Shown here piece by piece: positions 15,963-24,533 of a stretch of 43,364 bases of DNA. Location of the stretch: assembly GCA_017545535.1 (NCBI GenBank), contig JAFWMS010000030.1:1-43364 (forward strand), in the 5' to 3' direction. Each line of letters opens with the position of its first letter. Position 1 is the first letter of the stretch. Origin of the DNA: Clostridia bacterium. GTDB lineage: Bacteria; Bacillota; Clostridia; Christensenellales; CAG-138. A program made the position numbers and the translations under genes. The notes beneath the pieces were generated by a model, which was given only the letters and a program-made list of their open reading frames with translations, was not told the origin of the DNA and did not search any database.

Positions 15963-16034
15963 CTATCCACACCATCCACAAAGTTATCCACAGCCTGAGG
16001 GCTGGAATTGTTACGATTTTATGACTTATCCACC
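15963..16034 (+). other. Cluster of four DnaA-box-like 9-mers
   Basis: Same-orientation copies are CTATCCACA (15963-15971), CCATCCACA (15972-15980), the exact consensus TTATCCACA (15984-15992) and TTATCCACC (16026-16034). The first three are nearly back to back. A T-rich segment (16008-16024) lies between the third and fourth. No dnaA, dnaN or rpmH is nearby, so this is not an ordinary chromosomal oriC. A DnaA-titration or regulatory site, or the remnant origin of a phage or plasmid, are the options. Confidence 0.5.
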
Positions 16035-16173
16035 GCATGAAGGGTGTGCATACCCACTTTCGTGCAGTTGTATACCCGCCTCTCGGGGCTGAATAACCCA
16101 TGTGTTTTCTCCTATTGTTCATACAAAAGGGTCAATGTATGTCCCTATTCGTCGAAATTTTAGGCTGCATACC
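16035..16173. other. Noncoding segment between the DnaA-like cluster and the phage module
   Basis: No gene is visible. ATACCC-type words recur (GCATACCCA near 16048, GTATACCCG near 16070, GCATACCCT near 16167), and GGGCTGAATA occurs at 15944 and 16086. These could be degenerate iterons, but their spacing is irregular. I found no convincing attachment-site duplication here against the other end of the module. Confidence 0.3.
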
Positions 16174-16941
16174 CTATTTTACGCTGATCTCCCTAAGCTG
16201 CTGAAGCTTGCTGGCCGGGGTGTTCCCGTTTACCCGGGACCGAAGCTCCACGTATTTGGGAAGATCGCTGCCGATGATCCGGCGCACCTGCTCCTTGTCT
16301 GCATAGCTGTACACGGCGGTGCCGCCGGGGATGGCTTCCGTCTTTCCCCGAGCCGCGGCCACCGCCTGGGCCAGGGAGTTCTTCACCTGCTGCTGGTCCG
16401 TCTCCGTGGTCTTCTTCTGCCCGCCGCCACCGCCGCCGCTGCGGGCCGCTTCCTGGGCAGCCTTCGCCTCCAGGTAGGCCGAATAGAGGACCTTGGCGGA
16501 TTCGAAGGCCTGCTCCGAGGCGCGGCTTCTCTGCTGGGCGTTGAACTTCTCCACCTCCAGCGCCCGATCCCGCTCCCCCTCCATGGCCTTATAGAGCTGA
16601 TCGGCCAGCTGAGCGCCGTAATCGCTCTCCAGCTCCCGAACGTCCTCCGCTGCGGCCTCGGTCTGCCGCCGCTTCAGATCCGAGACGAAGGTGCTGCTGC
16701 CCATGCCCCGGGAAAGGGCGTCCGCGTCCAACTCCGCGTTCGCCCGCCGGTTCCCCCGGAACACGGAGGCAATGGCCCGCTCGTACAGGGGCCGCAGGGC
16801 CGCGCCGATGCGCTCTGCCAGGGTCTTCTCGTCCAGGGGCGTGAAGCTGGCCAGCTCCGGGGCATAGTCCTTCTTAGCCTTTTCGTAGATGGTCTCGAAG
16901 GCTTCGTTGCCATAGTATTTCTGCTTTTCCTGCTCGTTCAT
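16174..16941 (-). CDS. Phage-module protein of unknown function, helical with a Gly-rich linker
   Basis: 255 residues, last gene of the minus-strand phage module. Residues 1-155 are strongly helical and charged (coiled-coil character around RELESDYGAQLADQLYKAMEGERDRALEVEKF). A run of glycines (near residue 168, SGGGGGGQKK) links to a Gln/Ala-rich tail. No membrane helix or enzymatic motif is seen. Its position at the end of the head genes suggests a tail, ejection or internal virion protein, as in P22-like phages, but I do not recognise the family. Good GGAG site before ATG 16941; 10 bp after the previous stop. Confidence 0.7.
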   Translation of the reverse strand: MNEQEKQKYYGNEAFETIYEKAKKDYAPELASFTPLDEKTLAERIGAALRPLYERAIASVFRGNRRANAELDADALSRGMGSSTFVSDLKRRQTEAAAEDVRELESDYGAQLADQLYKAMEGERDRALEVEKFNAQQRSRASEQAFESAKVLYSAYLEAKAAQEAARSGGGGGGQKKTTETDQQQVKNSLAQAVAAARGKTEAIPGGTAVYSYADKEQVRRIIGSDLPKYVELRSRVNGNTPASKLQQLREISVK

Positions 16942-16951
16942 GCTCCTTCTC

Positions 16952-17149
16952 CTATGCTTCGTTCTGCTCCCTGGCCGCCAAAGCTTCCTCCAGCTCCAGG
17001 AGCTTGTTGTACAGGATCATCAGATCCTGATTCAGATTGTTCTCGTTTTGCGCGATGCGGCTGTTGACCGCCTGCAGGTTCTCCTCCCCGCCGGCTCGCT
17101 CCAGATACACCGGGAACAGGGCCATAAGGCCCGTAGCCTGATACTGCAT
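16952..17149 (-). CDS. Small phage-module protein
   Basis: 65 residues, mainly one amphipathic helical or coiled-coil stretch (NSRIAQNENNLNQDLMILYN and on to the end). ATG 17149 has AAAGGAG seven bases ahead. Its position, between the gp10-like gene and the last module gene with short gaps, supports it as a real structural or assembly gene. The family is unknown. Confidence 0.6.
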   Translation of the reverse strand: MQYQATGLMALFPVYLERAGGEENLQAVNSRIAQNENNLNQDLMILYNKLLELEEALAAREQNEA

Positions 17150-17216
17150 GTCTGTCTCCTTTCTCCGGCGCGGACAGAGCTTCTTTCCCTGTCCGCGCCG
17201 GATCGTTCTTGGGCGT

Positions 17217-18650
17217 CTACAGCACCCGCCGCTGTTCGTCGAAGAGCAGCTCTGCGCCGCCGGTCAGGTCAAAATCGCTGCCGTTCACGTTCTCGATGCG
17301 CAGCTTCAGCCGCCGCCCGCCGCTGCGAAGCAAAAACTCCGCGGGGCACAGCTCCCCTAAGAGGGAGCCGACGCTGTCTCCTTCCCGGCCGGTGCCCAGG
17401 GCAAGGACCCGCAGCGGGCCGCCGGTGCCGGTGAGTGCCGCCTCCACCGTCTGCTTCTCGGTGAGGACGGAAGCACCATCCAGCCAGGGCGTCTCCCAAA
17501 AGGATTCGATGGGATCGCCGCCGTAGGTGTTCCCCTCGTTGAGGATGGCCACCTCGCCCCGGCCCGTCAGCAGATACAGCACGCCATAGCAGCTGGTCAT
17601 GTCCACCGTCTCGAACCCTCGCCTGAGGAGGAAGCAGTCCCGCAGCGCGTCGTATTCGATCAACAGATCGTTGTGGGTGCTGGTGGGGTGCTCCTTCACC
17701 GCGAAGTAAAGGGTGTCCCCGCAGGCAGCGGAAGCGGCCGCGGAAAAGTCCACCTGGGCGAGCAGGGGCAGCAGGTCCGCCCCGTGGCTCGTCCGGCTCA
17801 CAGTCTGACCGTCATAGAAGTACAGCCCCTTGTCCGTCAGGAAGAAGAGCCGATCCCCATAGCGGACGCAGGCCGTGTGGACGGGCTGGGTGAGGGCCGC
17901 CTCCACGGGCACGATCCGGTAGTTGGCGGGCCGATCCCCCAAGAGTCGATAGAGCTTGTCCTTCTTGAAGATCAAAAGCTGGTTGGACAGGGCGAACAGG
18001 CCTGTGATGGGGTCGGAATCCGTCCCCACCTCCACGTGGCCGCCGGATACGTTCTCGCTGCTCTCGTCGGCGGACCAGTTTTCGATGGTCCGCCCGTCGC
18101 CGGGAGCCTGGCTCCAGTAGAGCCGGGCGGGATGCTCCTGATCCCCGGCGGCGAAGAGGCGGCCGAAGTACAGCTCCAAAAAGTTCACCGCCTTGTTGGA
18201 CAGCTGCTGTGCCGAGCCGAAGAGGGCGACGGAACCGTTCCCGCCCGTCCACTTCAGGATGGGCTCCAGACCGTTGCCCACCAGCAGCGTTTCGGTGCTG
18301 CCGATCTTCGCCTTGAGAAAGTCGAAGGTGTCCGCATCCATGTCGTCGGTGTAATGGTATAGGTCCACCCAGTTTCCCGTCCCGCTGTCGTAGCGGAAAA
18401 GGGAGTCCTGTCGGGCCACCAGACAGTCTATCCGGCCCGTTTCCCTGGGCCAGATGAACAGCCGTCGGAGCTTCCGGGCCGCCCCCGTCACCGGAGGCAG
18501 GATGCCTTGATACCCCTTGACTCGGCTGAGCCGCCCGCCGGCGGTGCTCACGTTCTGGGCGTTTGCCGCCCAGTTCAGCTGGATGCCGCCGGCGCCGATC
18601 CCTTGTCTCACGCCGGCAAAGTTGCCGAAGCGGATCGTTTGCAATGCCAT
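17217..18650 (-). CDS. Phage tail-stabilisation protein, P22 gp10-like beta-propeller candidate
   Basis: 477 residues, close to the ~470 of P22 gp10. It consists of repeated beta strands with aromatic and Asp-rich turns: NWAANAQNVSTAGGRL, KDKLYRLLGD, GDRLFFLTDKGLYFYDG, CGDTLYFAVKEH, CYGVLYLLTGRGEVAI. This fits a propeller-type plug protein that closes the head after DNA packaging. The N-terminus (RFGNFAGVRQGIGAGGIQLN) resembles the start of many such stabilisation proteins. ATG 18650 follows GGGAGGTAACCT. The gene after portal, capsid and adaptor is where gp10 lies in podoviruses. The assignment is from order and pattern, not a search. Confidence 0.55.
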   Translation of the reverse strand: MALQTIRFGNFAGVRQGIGAGGIQLNWAANAQNVSTAGGRLSRVKGYQGILPPVTGAARKLRRLFIWPRETGRIDCLVARQDSLFRYDSGTGNWVDLYHYTDDMDADTFDFLKAKIGSTETLLVGNGLEPILKWTGGNGSVALFGSAQQLSNKAVNFLELYFGRLFAAGDQEHPARLYWSQAPGDGRTIENWSADESSENVSGGHVEVGTDSDPITGLFALSNQLLIFKKDKLYRLLGDRPANYRIVPVEAALTQPVHTACVRYGDRLFFLTDKGLYFYDGQTVSRTSHGADLLPLLAQVDFSAAASAACGDTLYFAVKEHPTSTHNDLLIEYDALRDCFLLRRGFETVDMTSCYGVLYLLTGRGEVAILNEGNTYGGDPIESFWETPWLDGASVLTEKQTVEAALTGTGGPLRVLALGTGREGDSVGSLLGELCPAEFLLRSGGRRLKLRIENVNGSDFDLTGGAELLFDEQRRVL

Positions 18651-18663
18651 AGGTTACCTCCCG

Positions 18664-19209
18664 TCAATAGGTGTGATAGATCCGGGGCGGTTCCGCCGGC
18701 GGCTGGGTCCGCCCCAGCTCTCCCTTCAGCTCCCGGTATAAGGCGAGCTCCAGCCGGGCCGCGTTCTGGGAAGCGGCGTCGAACCGGCTCCGTTCCCGGG
18801 CTGCAGCGTATCCCACCAGCAGCTCCTGGAGCTCCTCCGGGAGCTGCACCTCGTCCGTCAAGCCTTCCAAAAGGGCGGGCTGATATCGGTAGGTGATCTC
18901 TACGATATCGTTTTCAATGCCGGGGAACACGATGGACTCCTGGCTGGAGCCGTAGTAGAACAACCGGCGTGCCCCGTTCACCCGGGCTGTCAGCACCTTC
19001 AGGCATGTCCGGGGGAGGGACGAAAGATACGCCTGCCCCCCGATCACCGGCAGCACATCCCTACGCCAGGGACGGAGCGCCGCCGTCAAGTCCAGAATGG
19101 CCTCGTTCAGATATCCCAGCAGCCGCTCTCGGTAGAGCGCCACCGTGGCGCTGTCCGTGGGCCGATCCAGCCGTCGCAGGATCAGTTCGATGAGTGTTTG
19201 TCCTGTCAT
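18664..19209 (-). CDS. Phage head-tail adaptor protein candidate
   Basis: 181 residues. The N-terminal helices (TLIELILRRLDRP ... ERLLGYLNEAILDLTAALRPW) and the central block YRYQPALLEGLTDEVQLPEELQELLVGYAAARE are typical of P22 gp4-like or gp6-like connector proteins that ring the portal. It ends 14 bp before the gp10-like gene and follows the small 74-residue protein, in the expected adaptor position between capsid and tail-plug genes. The family is inferred from pattern and order. Confidence 0.65.
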   Translation of the reverse strand: MTGQTLIELILRRLDRPTDSATVALYRERLLGYLNEAILDLTAALRPWRRDVLPVIGGQAYLSSLPRTCLKVLTARVNGARRLFYYGSSQESIVFPGIENDIVEITYRYQPALLEGLTDEVQLPEELQELLVGYAAARERSRFDAASQNAARLELALYRELKGELGRTQPPAEPPRIYHTY

Positions 19210-19216
19210 CGTTCCC

Positions 19217-19441
19217 TCACCCCAGCTTTCGTCCGCCCACGACGGTGAAGCCCTCCGTCACCCATTGGGCGGAAGGATCCCCCATTCGGCTTTCCTCCAG
19301 CACCCGGTAGATCCGCAGGGGCACCTCCACGGGCACTCCGGTGGGGATGCGGAAGTTCACGCCGTTCAGCGCGCCTTCCACGTAGGGGCCGTAACCCTCT
19401 TTGGGCAGGATCAGTCGGATCATCTCTTCCCCGTGTTCCAT
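19217..19441 (-). CDS. Small phage structural protein
   Basis: 74 residues, with the beta-rich motif GALNGVNFRIPTGVPVEVPL followed by a helix RIYRVLEES. Small proteins with this nGv.frIP.G..v.VP pattern are common beside phage capsid genes; their role is unclear. AAAGGAGG precedes ATG 19441. It lies 18 bp after the capsid gene and 7 bp before the adaptor gene. Confidence 0.6.
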   Translation of the reverse strand: MEHGEEMIRLILPKEGYGPYVEGALNGVNFRIPTGVPVEVPLRIYRVLEESRMGDPSAQWVTEGFTVVGGRKLG

Positions 19442-19459
19442 AGGATCCTCCTTTCGTTC

Positions 19460-20671
19460 TCAGGCGGACACGCCGTGCTCGATCTTCACGAGCCAGAGGG
19501 GGTTCAAGACCTTGGCGGTATAGGCCGCCACCTTGGCGCCCACGGTGGAGCGCTGGTCCAAGGGATCGGTGGTCCCGGCGGAGCCGCGGGGCTTGATAAT
19601 GGTCTCCATGGCCCCGGCGCCGGCCACGTCAATGACGCCATAGGCATCGGCGCCGAAGATCAGCGTGGCGTGAACGTCCTGAGCCTTCTTGGTGGTGGTA
19701 TCCACCTTGCCGGCGTCATTGGTATAGACGATGGCGTCGGCCGTCAGCGAAACGGAGGAGGCCAGTTTCACCGAACGGGTGGAGGGGATATAGGGGTTGC
19801 TGGCAGCCAGAGTATACTCCGTGTCACCGATCATGATCTTGTTCCCGCCCGTGGACAGGTACGCGATCTCCCGCTCCGTGGGGTTGTTCTTCAGTGCAAA
19901 GACAGTGGAGTTGGTGGTGGTGGCGTTCACCTTGTTCAACACGCTCTGCTGATAGACTTTGGCTTCCGTGGCCTCCACAAAGACCACGCCGAAGAGACGG
20001 CCGATTTCGCCGGTGTAGATCTGCTCGGCGTTGCTGTACTTGGACACGTCCTGCCACAGGGGGTCGGACTGCAGATCATAGGTGGCGTCCGGGGAGCAGA
20101 TGCACACGAAATGGGGCTTGCGGGCGCTGCCGTCGATGCCGGAGAAGAAGGGACGGGCTTTGTTCTTCTTCAGGGTACGAACGGCCTTGCGGATCTCGTC
20201 CACAGTGAGCTTGTTGCTGCTGGTGATAGCGGACCGGGCGGCGGCGCCGCCGGCATACTGGACGTTGGTGGTCTCATTCATGGCGTCCCGGGTGACCCAT
20301 TCCACCACAGTGCCCAGCTGCTCGCCCAGCAGCTCCGCAGCGTCGGCGATGACCGGGTCGTAGGCGGTGAGCTCCAACAGATCGGAGATTTCTACATAGG
20401 CGCCGTACTGCTTCACCTCGGCCTCCACGTTGGACTGGCTCAGATTCTGGCCCGTGGGGGTCACGCCCTCCTGAAGGGTGAGCTGGCTGGTGTTGGGGGT
20501 GAAGAGTTCATACTTGCGGAACTCCACCCGCTTGCCGCTGTTGCGGGGGATGGACCGCTTCTGGCCGAAGTTGGCGTGGACGAAACGGGTCTTGGCCGTG
20601 TCCAGAAGCTTGCGATCATAGAACGTCTTGTTGAAATAGGCGTTGCTGGCGGTGTTGACAGTGGTATTCAT
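19460..20671 (-). CDS. Major capsid protein, N4-gp56 family
   Basis: 403 residues; builds the icosahedral head. Landmarks of the N4-gp56-type HK97-fold capsid are FYDRKLLDTAKTRFVHANFG, RNSGKRVEFRKYE, QEGVTPTGQNLSQSNVE, YGAYVEISDLLELTAYDP, ELLGEQLGTVVEWVTRDAM and FGADAYGVIDVAG. No N-terminal delta domain is obvious, so a separate scaffold would be needed, and a candidate lies just upstream. The start ATG 20671 has AAGGAGG ahead. The reading frame is intact and full-length. Confidence 0.87.
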   Translation of the reverse strand: MNTTVNTASNAYFNKTFYDRKLLDTAKTRFVHANFGQKRSIPRNSGKRVEFRKYELFTPNTSQLTLQEGVTPTGQNLSQSNVEAEVKQYGAYVEISDLLELTAYDPVIADAAELLGEQLGTVVEWVTRDAMNETTNVQYAGGAAARSAITSSNKLTVDEIRKAVRTLKKNKARPFFSGIDGSARKPHFVCICSPDATYDLQSDPLWQDVSKYSNAEQIYTGEIGRLFGVVFVEATEAKVYQQSVLNKVNATTTNSTVFALKNNPTEREIAYLSTGGNKIMIGDTEYTLAASNPYIPSTRSVKLASSVSLTADAIVYTNDAGKVDTTTKKAQDVHATLIFGADAYGVIDVAGAGAMETIIKPRGSAGTTDPLDQRSTVGAKVAAYTAKVLNPLWLVKIEHGVSA

Positions 20672-20707
20672 GCGATTTCCTCCTTAAATGGTTTTCAATC
20701 TAAACGA

Positions 20708-21073
20708 TCATGCACGGTGGTTTCTCAGCCGGCTCTCCAGGGCCCGGAAGGCTTCCGGACTCATGGCGGCGTAGTCGTCTTCGGCAGCCAGGGCCCGATT
20801 CCCCCGGACCTGCCGGGGCAGCTGGCTCTGGCGCAGGGCTTCCTGGCTCAGCTCCGCCCGTGCGGCGGCCTTGGCGTTTTCGGCGGCCTTCTCCGCGGCG
20901 TACACGCGGACGGCGCCATAGGGTTCCAGCTCCTGGAGCAGCTCCAGGAACCGGTAGTCCTGGCAGGCCGCCTCCAGATCAAAGCCTTCGGGCAGCTTGC
21001 CCGCCTGTTCCAGCCGGACCAGCTCCTCGCCCATGGCCCGGTAGGGATTCTCTTCCATCATGGCTTGTTTCAT
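20708..21073 (-). CDS. Phage scaffolding protein candidate
   Basis: 121 residues: charged, helical and Ala/Glu-rich (PYGAVRVYAAEKAAENAKAA) with no enzymatic motif. It lies between portal and capsid, where scaffold genes normally lie. It is short for a scaffold (often 150-300 residues) and could instead be a small accessory head protein. ATG 21073 has GGAGG ahead. Confidence 0.55.
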   Translation of the reverse strand: MKQAMMEENPYRAMGEELVRLEQAGKLPEGFDLEAACQDYRFLELLQELEPYGAVRVYAAEKAAENAKAAARAELSQEALRQSQLPRQVRGNRALAAEDDYAAMSPEAFRALESRLRNHRA

Positions 21074-21090
21074 GTTTTCCTCCTTTTTTG

Positions 21091-22650
21091 TTACTCCTGG
21101 GGTTTCATGCCCTTCAAAACCTGGTCCTTCCCCTCAAAGATCATCAGCTCCACGGCCTGCTTCGGCTCGATGGCCCCTGCCTGCAGCAGCTGTAAAATCA
21201 GCTCATTTTGGGCGGAAGCCGAAAACGGGTCCTGTTTGGATGCTTTGACGGAGATATAGAATTCGATGGGCAGGGACGCACCGCCCTCCTGCTTCTCCAT
21301 CAGCAACGAGCTGTCGAAGAAGGCCTCCTGGGGCGTTCCGTCCTCATAGACGGTGACGGGCCGCAGATACAGGTTGAACTCCCTCTCCACCTCGATCTCC
21401 ATCCGCACCGCCTGGCGAAAGGCTTCGTACAGCTGGGCGGTGGCCATGCGGGCTCGCTTGGTGCTGGCCACCTGCAGGGCGCGGATGGCGCTGGCTGCCG
21501 TGACCCCCTGGCGGAAGTTCCCGCGAGAGGAGTCGTTGGCGCCGCTTTCCTCCTTGATGTCCTCCCGAATCCGCTGCACGTAGCTGAGCAGATACGCGGG
21601 TAGGGGCGGCGTGGAGAACCAGGTGACGCCGTTGAGGCTTTCGCCCCGGTGGACTTCCTTGGACCAGTCCTTCAAGTCCTCCTCGTCGAAGCCCGAGGCC
21701 TCCGTGACCAGGAGCTTGTTGTGGCTGGCCATAAAGGCGTTCTTCAAAACGATCTGGTCCAGCTTGTCCGCGTATCGCTGCTGCTTTTCAAACAGGTCCA
21801 CGATGCCGAAGCCCAGGGGACTGCCCTTGCGCATGTACAGCGGGGTCAGTACAAAGGGGTACAAGCCGTGGGCAAAATAGCCCTGGGGCTTGGTGTCGCG
21901 GCTGTCCTCCAGCACCACGCCGCCGGCGATGAGGGCCATGTGGACCGCGAAGACGCCCTCCCGGTCCGTGGGGGTCTTCCACCAATACTCCAGCAGCAGA
22001 AGGCTGTCCCGCCGATCGCCCCGCAGGATGTCGTCCGTCGGGGCGTCGCTGGCGGCGTAGGGGTCGTCGCCCATCTCCAGATACTTCTTCGGGTATCGAT
22101 CCCGAACCCATTCCCTGGTCCTCAGGGACATCTTGAACACCGCCCGGCCTTCCTGCATCTCGTCACACAGGGGGTCGAAGAGGATGCTCCTGTCGTCCAC
22201 ATGGCGGATGAACGCCCCGCCCAGGCCGTTGTTCAAAGCCGGATCGTAGCCCACCTCCTGGACGCAGTAGCCCCCCACCAAAAGGTCGTGGACCAGCTTT
22301 TGATACTCCACCGTATACCCGGCCACATCGTGGTTCCGGCGGATCAGCGCCTCCACCACCTGGGCCAGCCGGCCGTCTGCACCGGACTCGGGCCGGATGA
22401 TGGCTTCCGGCGCCTGGTCCATCAGATCCGCGCTCACGTTTTCCACCGTGGACTGGATGATAGGGGTCACAGGCCGGGGCTCGTTTTCATCCGTCACCGG
22501 CACGTCGTACCAGTGGTCCCCCCGGTAGATGCGCTCGTTGTTCTCCAGGCGCAACCATTCCTGCCGATAGGCGCTGCGAAACTCGTCGAAGAGCCGATAG
22601 GCCTGCTCGCAGAGCTTCCGGGAGGCTTCCTTTTCATTGGTTCGCTCCAT
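21091..22650 (-). CDS. Phage portal protein (P22-like)
   Basis: 519 residues; dodecameric ring through which DNA enters the head. ATG 22650 is chosen for its GGAAGGAACA site; the frame is open 66 bases further upstream into the terminase gene end. Portal features are YRGDHWYDVPV and TPIIQSTVENVSADLMDQAPE near the N-terminus, a central RHVDDRSILFDPLCDEMQEG and YPFVLTPLYMRKGSPLGFGI (wing/stem), and the helical crown region SSRGNFRQGVTAASAIRALQ. The frame is complete. It lies directly after the large terminase. Confidence 0.87.
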   Translation of the reverse strand: MERTNEKEASRKLCEQAYRLFDEFRSAYRQEWLRLENNERIYRGDHWYDVPVTDENEPRPVTPIIQSTVENVSADLMDQAPEAIIRPESGADGRLAQVVEALIRRNHDVAGYTVEYQKLVHDLLVGGYCVQEVGYDPALNNGLGGAFIRHVDDRSILFDPLCDEMQEGRAVFKMSLRTREWVRDRYPKKYLEMGDDPYAASDAPTDDILRGDRRDSLLLLEYWWKTPTDREGVFAVHMALIAGGVVLEDSRDTKPQGYFAHGLYPFVLTPLYMRKGSPLGFGIVDLFEKQQRYADKLDQIVLKNAFMASHNKLLVTEASGFDEEDLKDWSKEVHRGESLNGVTWFSTPPLPAYLLSYVQRIREDIKEESGANDSSRGNFRQGVTAASAIRALQVASTKRARMATAQLYEAFRQAVRMEIEVEREFNLYLRPVTVYEDGTPQEAFFDSSLLMEKQEGGASLPIEFYISVKASKQDPFSASAQNELILQLLQAGAIEPKQAVELMIFEGKDQVLKGMKPQE

Positions 22651-22672
22651 TGTTCCTTCCTTTCCGTTCCTC

Positions 22673-24007
22673 TTATAGACTTCTGAACCCTTCGCTCTGG
22701 GCCCGGGACGGGGCAAAGGGATCGTAGGCGGCCGGCCCCCGGGTTTCGGGCGCCGTGGCCTTGGGGTGCCGGCTCATGACGGCGTATCGCAGGGCCTCCG
22801 GGGCGTGGTCCTCGCATCGGTCGCTCACGTCCTCATGGTCGTGCTCGTCGTAGGTGAGCAGGGGCAGCGTCCGGATGAGCTCGGTGCAGGGGGAGAAGAT
22901 CACCAGCCCCGGCCGCCCGTCATGCTGAAGGGCAAGGGCTTCCCGGAGCCGCTGCCAGCCGTGGATGCGCCGGTTGTCCGCCGGCAGCAGGGGCACCCCG
23001 TTTTTTTGGAACACGTCGGCGATGCAGTCTCCCTCCGCCCCGGGAAGGCCCCGCTGCTGCCAGGCGTCGGGGCTGGCCACGGTGTAGGCAATCCTCTCCC
23101 CCAGCGACAGCTCCCGAACCTTCTGGGCCACCCGGCTGGACAGGGTCTCGGTGACGTACAGCTCCCGGTAGACGATGAGCTGCCCCTCCGGGTCCACAGC
23201 CACCCACAGCACGCAGCAGGGATCCTTGTAGCCCCAGTCCATGGCCCGAAACCGCCGCCACCAATTCGGGAGGGAGAAGGGCTCCACCACGTGGATCCGG
23301 GGGGAAAACTCCGGGAAGTATTGGCCCGAGAGGACGTTCCAGTCCCCGTCGAGATAGGCCCGCCGCAGGTGCTCCGGCAGCCGCTGGAGCTTTTTCAGGT
23401 ACCCCGGGTCCCGGGCCATGAGCACATGGTTGTCTGTGAGCCGGGCAGGGATGAAGGCGTAGTCCTCCGGCCGTTCCCCGGGGCCATACCGTCGGTCGAT
23501 GAAGAGCCGCTTCACCCACTCGTGGCCCGGACCGCCGGGGTTGCAGGTGTAGTACATCCTTGGGGAGAAGTCCGTGCGCACGGACCGGTTGCAGGTGGTG
23601 AGAAAGGTCATCTGGCTTTCGGTGAAGTGAGTTGCCTCCTCCATGCCGATCACGTCGTATTCCTGCCCCTGGTACTGGTACACGTCCTTCTCCTGGTCGC
23701 AATACCCCAGCTTGATCCGGGACCCGTTGGGGAAAAGGAAGCTCCGCTGGGTCTGGTTGTACTTCACCGCCCCGCTGAGCTCCTGGAGCAGCGGCCGCAC
23801 GTGGTTCTCTTGGAGCTCCGGCAGCGTTCGCCGGAGGAGCAGCTCCTGCAAGCCCGGATACCGGAGGGCCAGCAGCACCAGCTTCCGGCGCATGGCCCAG
23901 CTCTTGCCGCCGCCCCGGGCGCCCCCGTAGGCGGTGTGGGGGGCCGTGGAGAGGAAGAAGGCCCGCTGCTTCTCGTTGGGCGTCCCCGTCAATCGCAGCT
24001 GCTTCAT
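22673..24007 (-). CDS. terL: Terminase large subunit
   Basis: ATPase/nuclease motor that packages phage DNA. 444 residues from ATG 24007, which overlaps the small-subunit stop (ATGA). A longer open frame exists upstream but overlaps terS in another phase. Motifs: Walker A GGARGGGKS (28-36), Walker B YDVIGMEEA with Glu123, coupling motif TCNPGG (154-159), and the RNaseH-like nuclease beginning with MDWG (Asp257), followed by ASPDAW and a final DHAPEALRYAV. All motor and nuclease residues I can check are present, so the enzyme looks functional. Confidence 0.92.
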   Translation of the reverse strand: MKQLRLTGTPNEKQRAFFLSTAPHTAYGGARGGGKSWAMRRKLVLLALRYPGLQELLLRRTLPELQENHVRPLLQELSGAVKYNQTQRSFLFPNGSRIKLGYCDQEKDVYQYQGQEYDVIGMEEATHFTESQMTFLTTCNRSVRTDFSPRMYYTCNPGGPGHEWVKRLFIDRRYGPGERPEDYAFIPARLTDNHVLMARDPGYLKKLQRLPEHLRRAYLDGDWNVLSGQYFPEFSPRIHVVEPFSLPNWWRRFRAMDWGYKDPCCVLWVAVDPEGQLIVYRELYVTETLSSRVAQKVRELSLGERIAYTVASPDAWQQRGLPGAEGDCIADVFQKNGVPLLPADNRRIHGWQRLREALALQHDGRPGLVIFSPCTELIRTLPLLTYDEHDHEDVSDRCEDHAPEALRYAVMSRHPKATAPETRGPAAYDPFAPSRAQSEGFRSL

Positions 24008-24399
24008 CGGCCGTACACCTCCCCCTGCTCGTCCAGGATCACCTGCAGGGGTTCCAGGCCTTCCTCCTCGCCGCCCGTCAGGCCCAGCTCCTTCAGGGCC
24101 GCCTGGGAAACGGTGGCGTTCAGCTCCCCCAGCAGCGCCCGCTCTTGGATGTAGGCCGCTACCTGAACGAGAGCCCGGAGCAGAACGGTCCCCGCCGCGT
24201 CGCTCTGGCCATGGGCGGCGGAGAGGACCTCCTCCGGAGCGAGGGACACCGCCGCGCAGAGGCCGTAGAGGGTGTAGGGGATCTGTCTCTCTGAGAATCC
24301 GCCTCCCTTTTGCGGGACCCGTTCCCTGGTCCCGTCGCATCGGGCAAAATACGCCCTCACAGCCTGCTCCATGCGCCGCGCGCCCATCTTCCTGCTCAT
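24004..24399 (-). CDS. terS: Terminase small subunit
   Basis: 131 residues; recognises phage DNA and loads the large subunit. The pattern IPYTLYGLCAAVSLAPEEVL (a tlyGLa..lg helix-turn-helix) followed by a long helical segment and LLGELNATVSQAALKELGL matches small terminases. It is the first gene of the module. ATG 24399 follows AAAGGAGG. A possible TATGCT -10 box lies just upstream near 24430, but its -35 is poor. TerS, TerL and portal are spaced as in a normal packaging module. Confidence 0.83.
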   Translation of the reverse strand: MSRKMGARRMEQAVRAYFARCDGTRERVPQKGGGFSERQIPYTLYGLCAAVSLAPEEVLSAAHGQSDAAGTVLLRALVQVAAYIQERALLGELNATVSQAALKELGLTGGEEEGLEPLQVILDEQGEVYGR

Positions 24400-24533
24400 C
24401 GGTTGCCTCCTTTCCCTTCCGGCGAAATTAGCATATACCCAAATACCCCGCTTGGATTACGATAATTCGTTCATATTTGTTTCGTACTTTTTTGGATCGT
24501 GATCGATGAACAAGAAAAAAAGAGGACCGTGAG

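Noticed and set aside
15795..16173. Ordinary chromosomal origin of replication
   Set aside because: DnaA-box-like sites are present, but no dnaA, dnaN, rpmH, parA/B or gidA gene is near. I report only a DnaA-box cluster.
22766..24154. Long open frame on the plus strand across the terminase gene
   Set aside because: It is antisense to terL, which has all motifs. Long antisense frames are expected in GC-rich DNA.
16035..24480. Attachment-site repeat bounding the phage module
   Set aside because: ATACCC words occur at both ends, but no direct repeat longer than about 8 bases could be matched by eye, and no tRNA gene is present.
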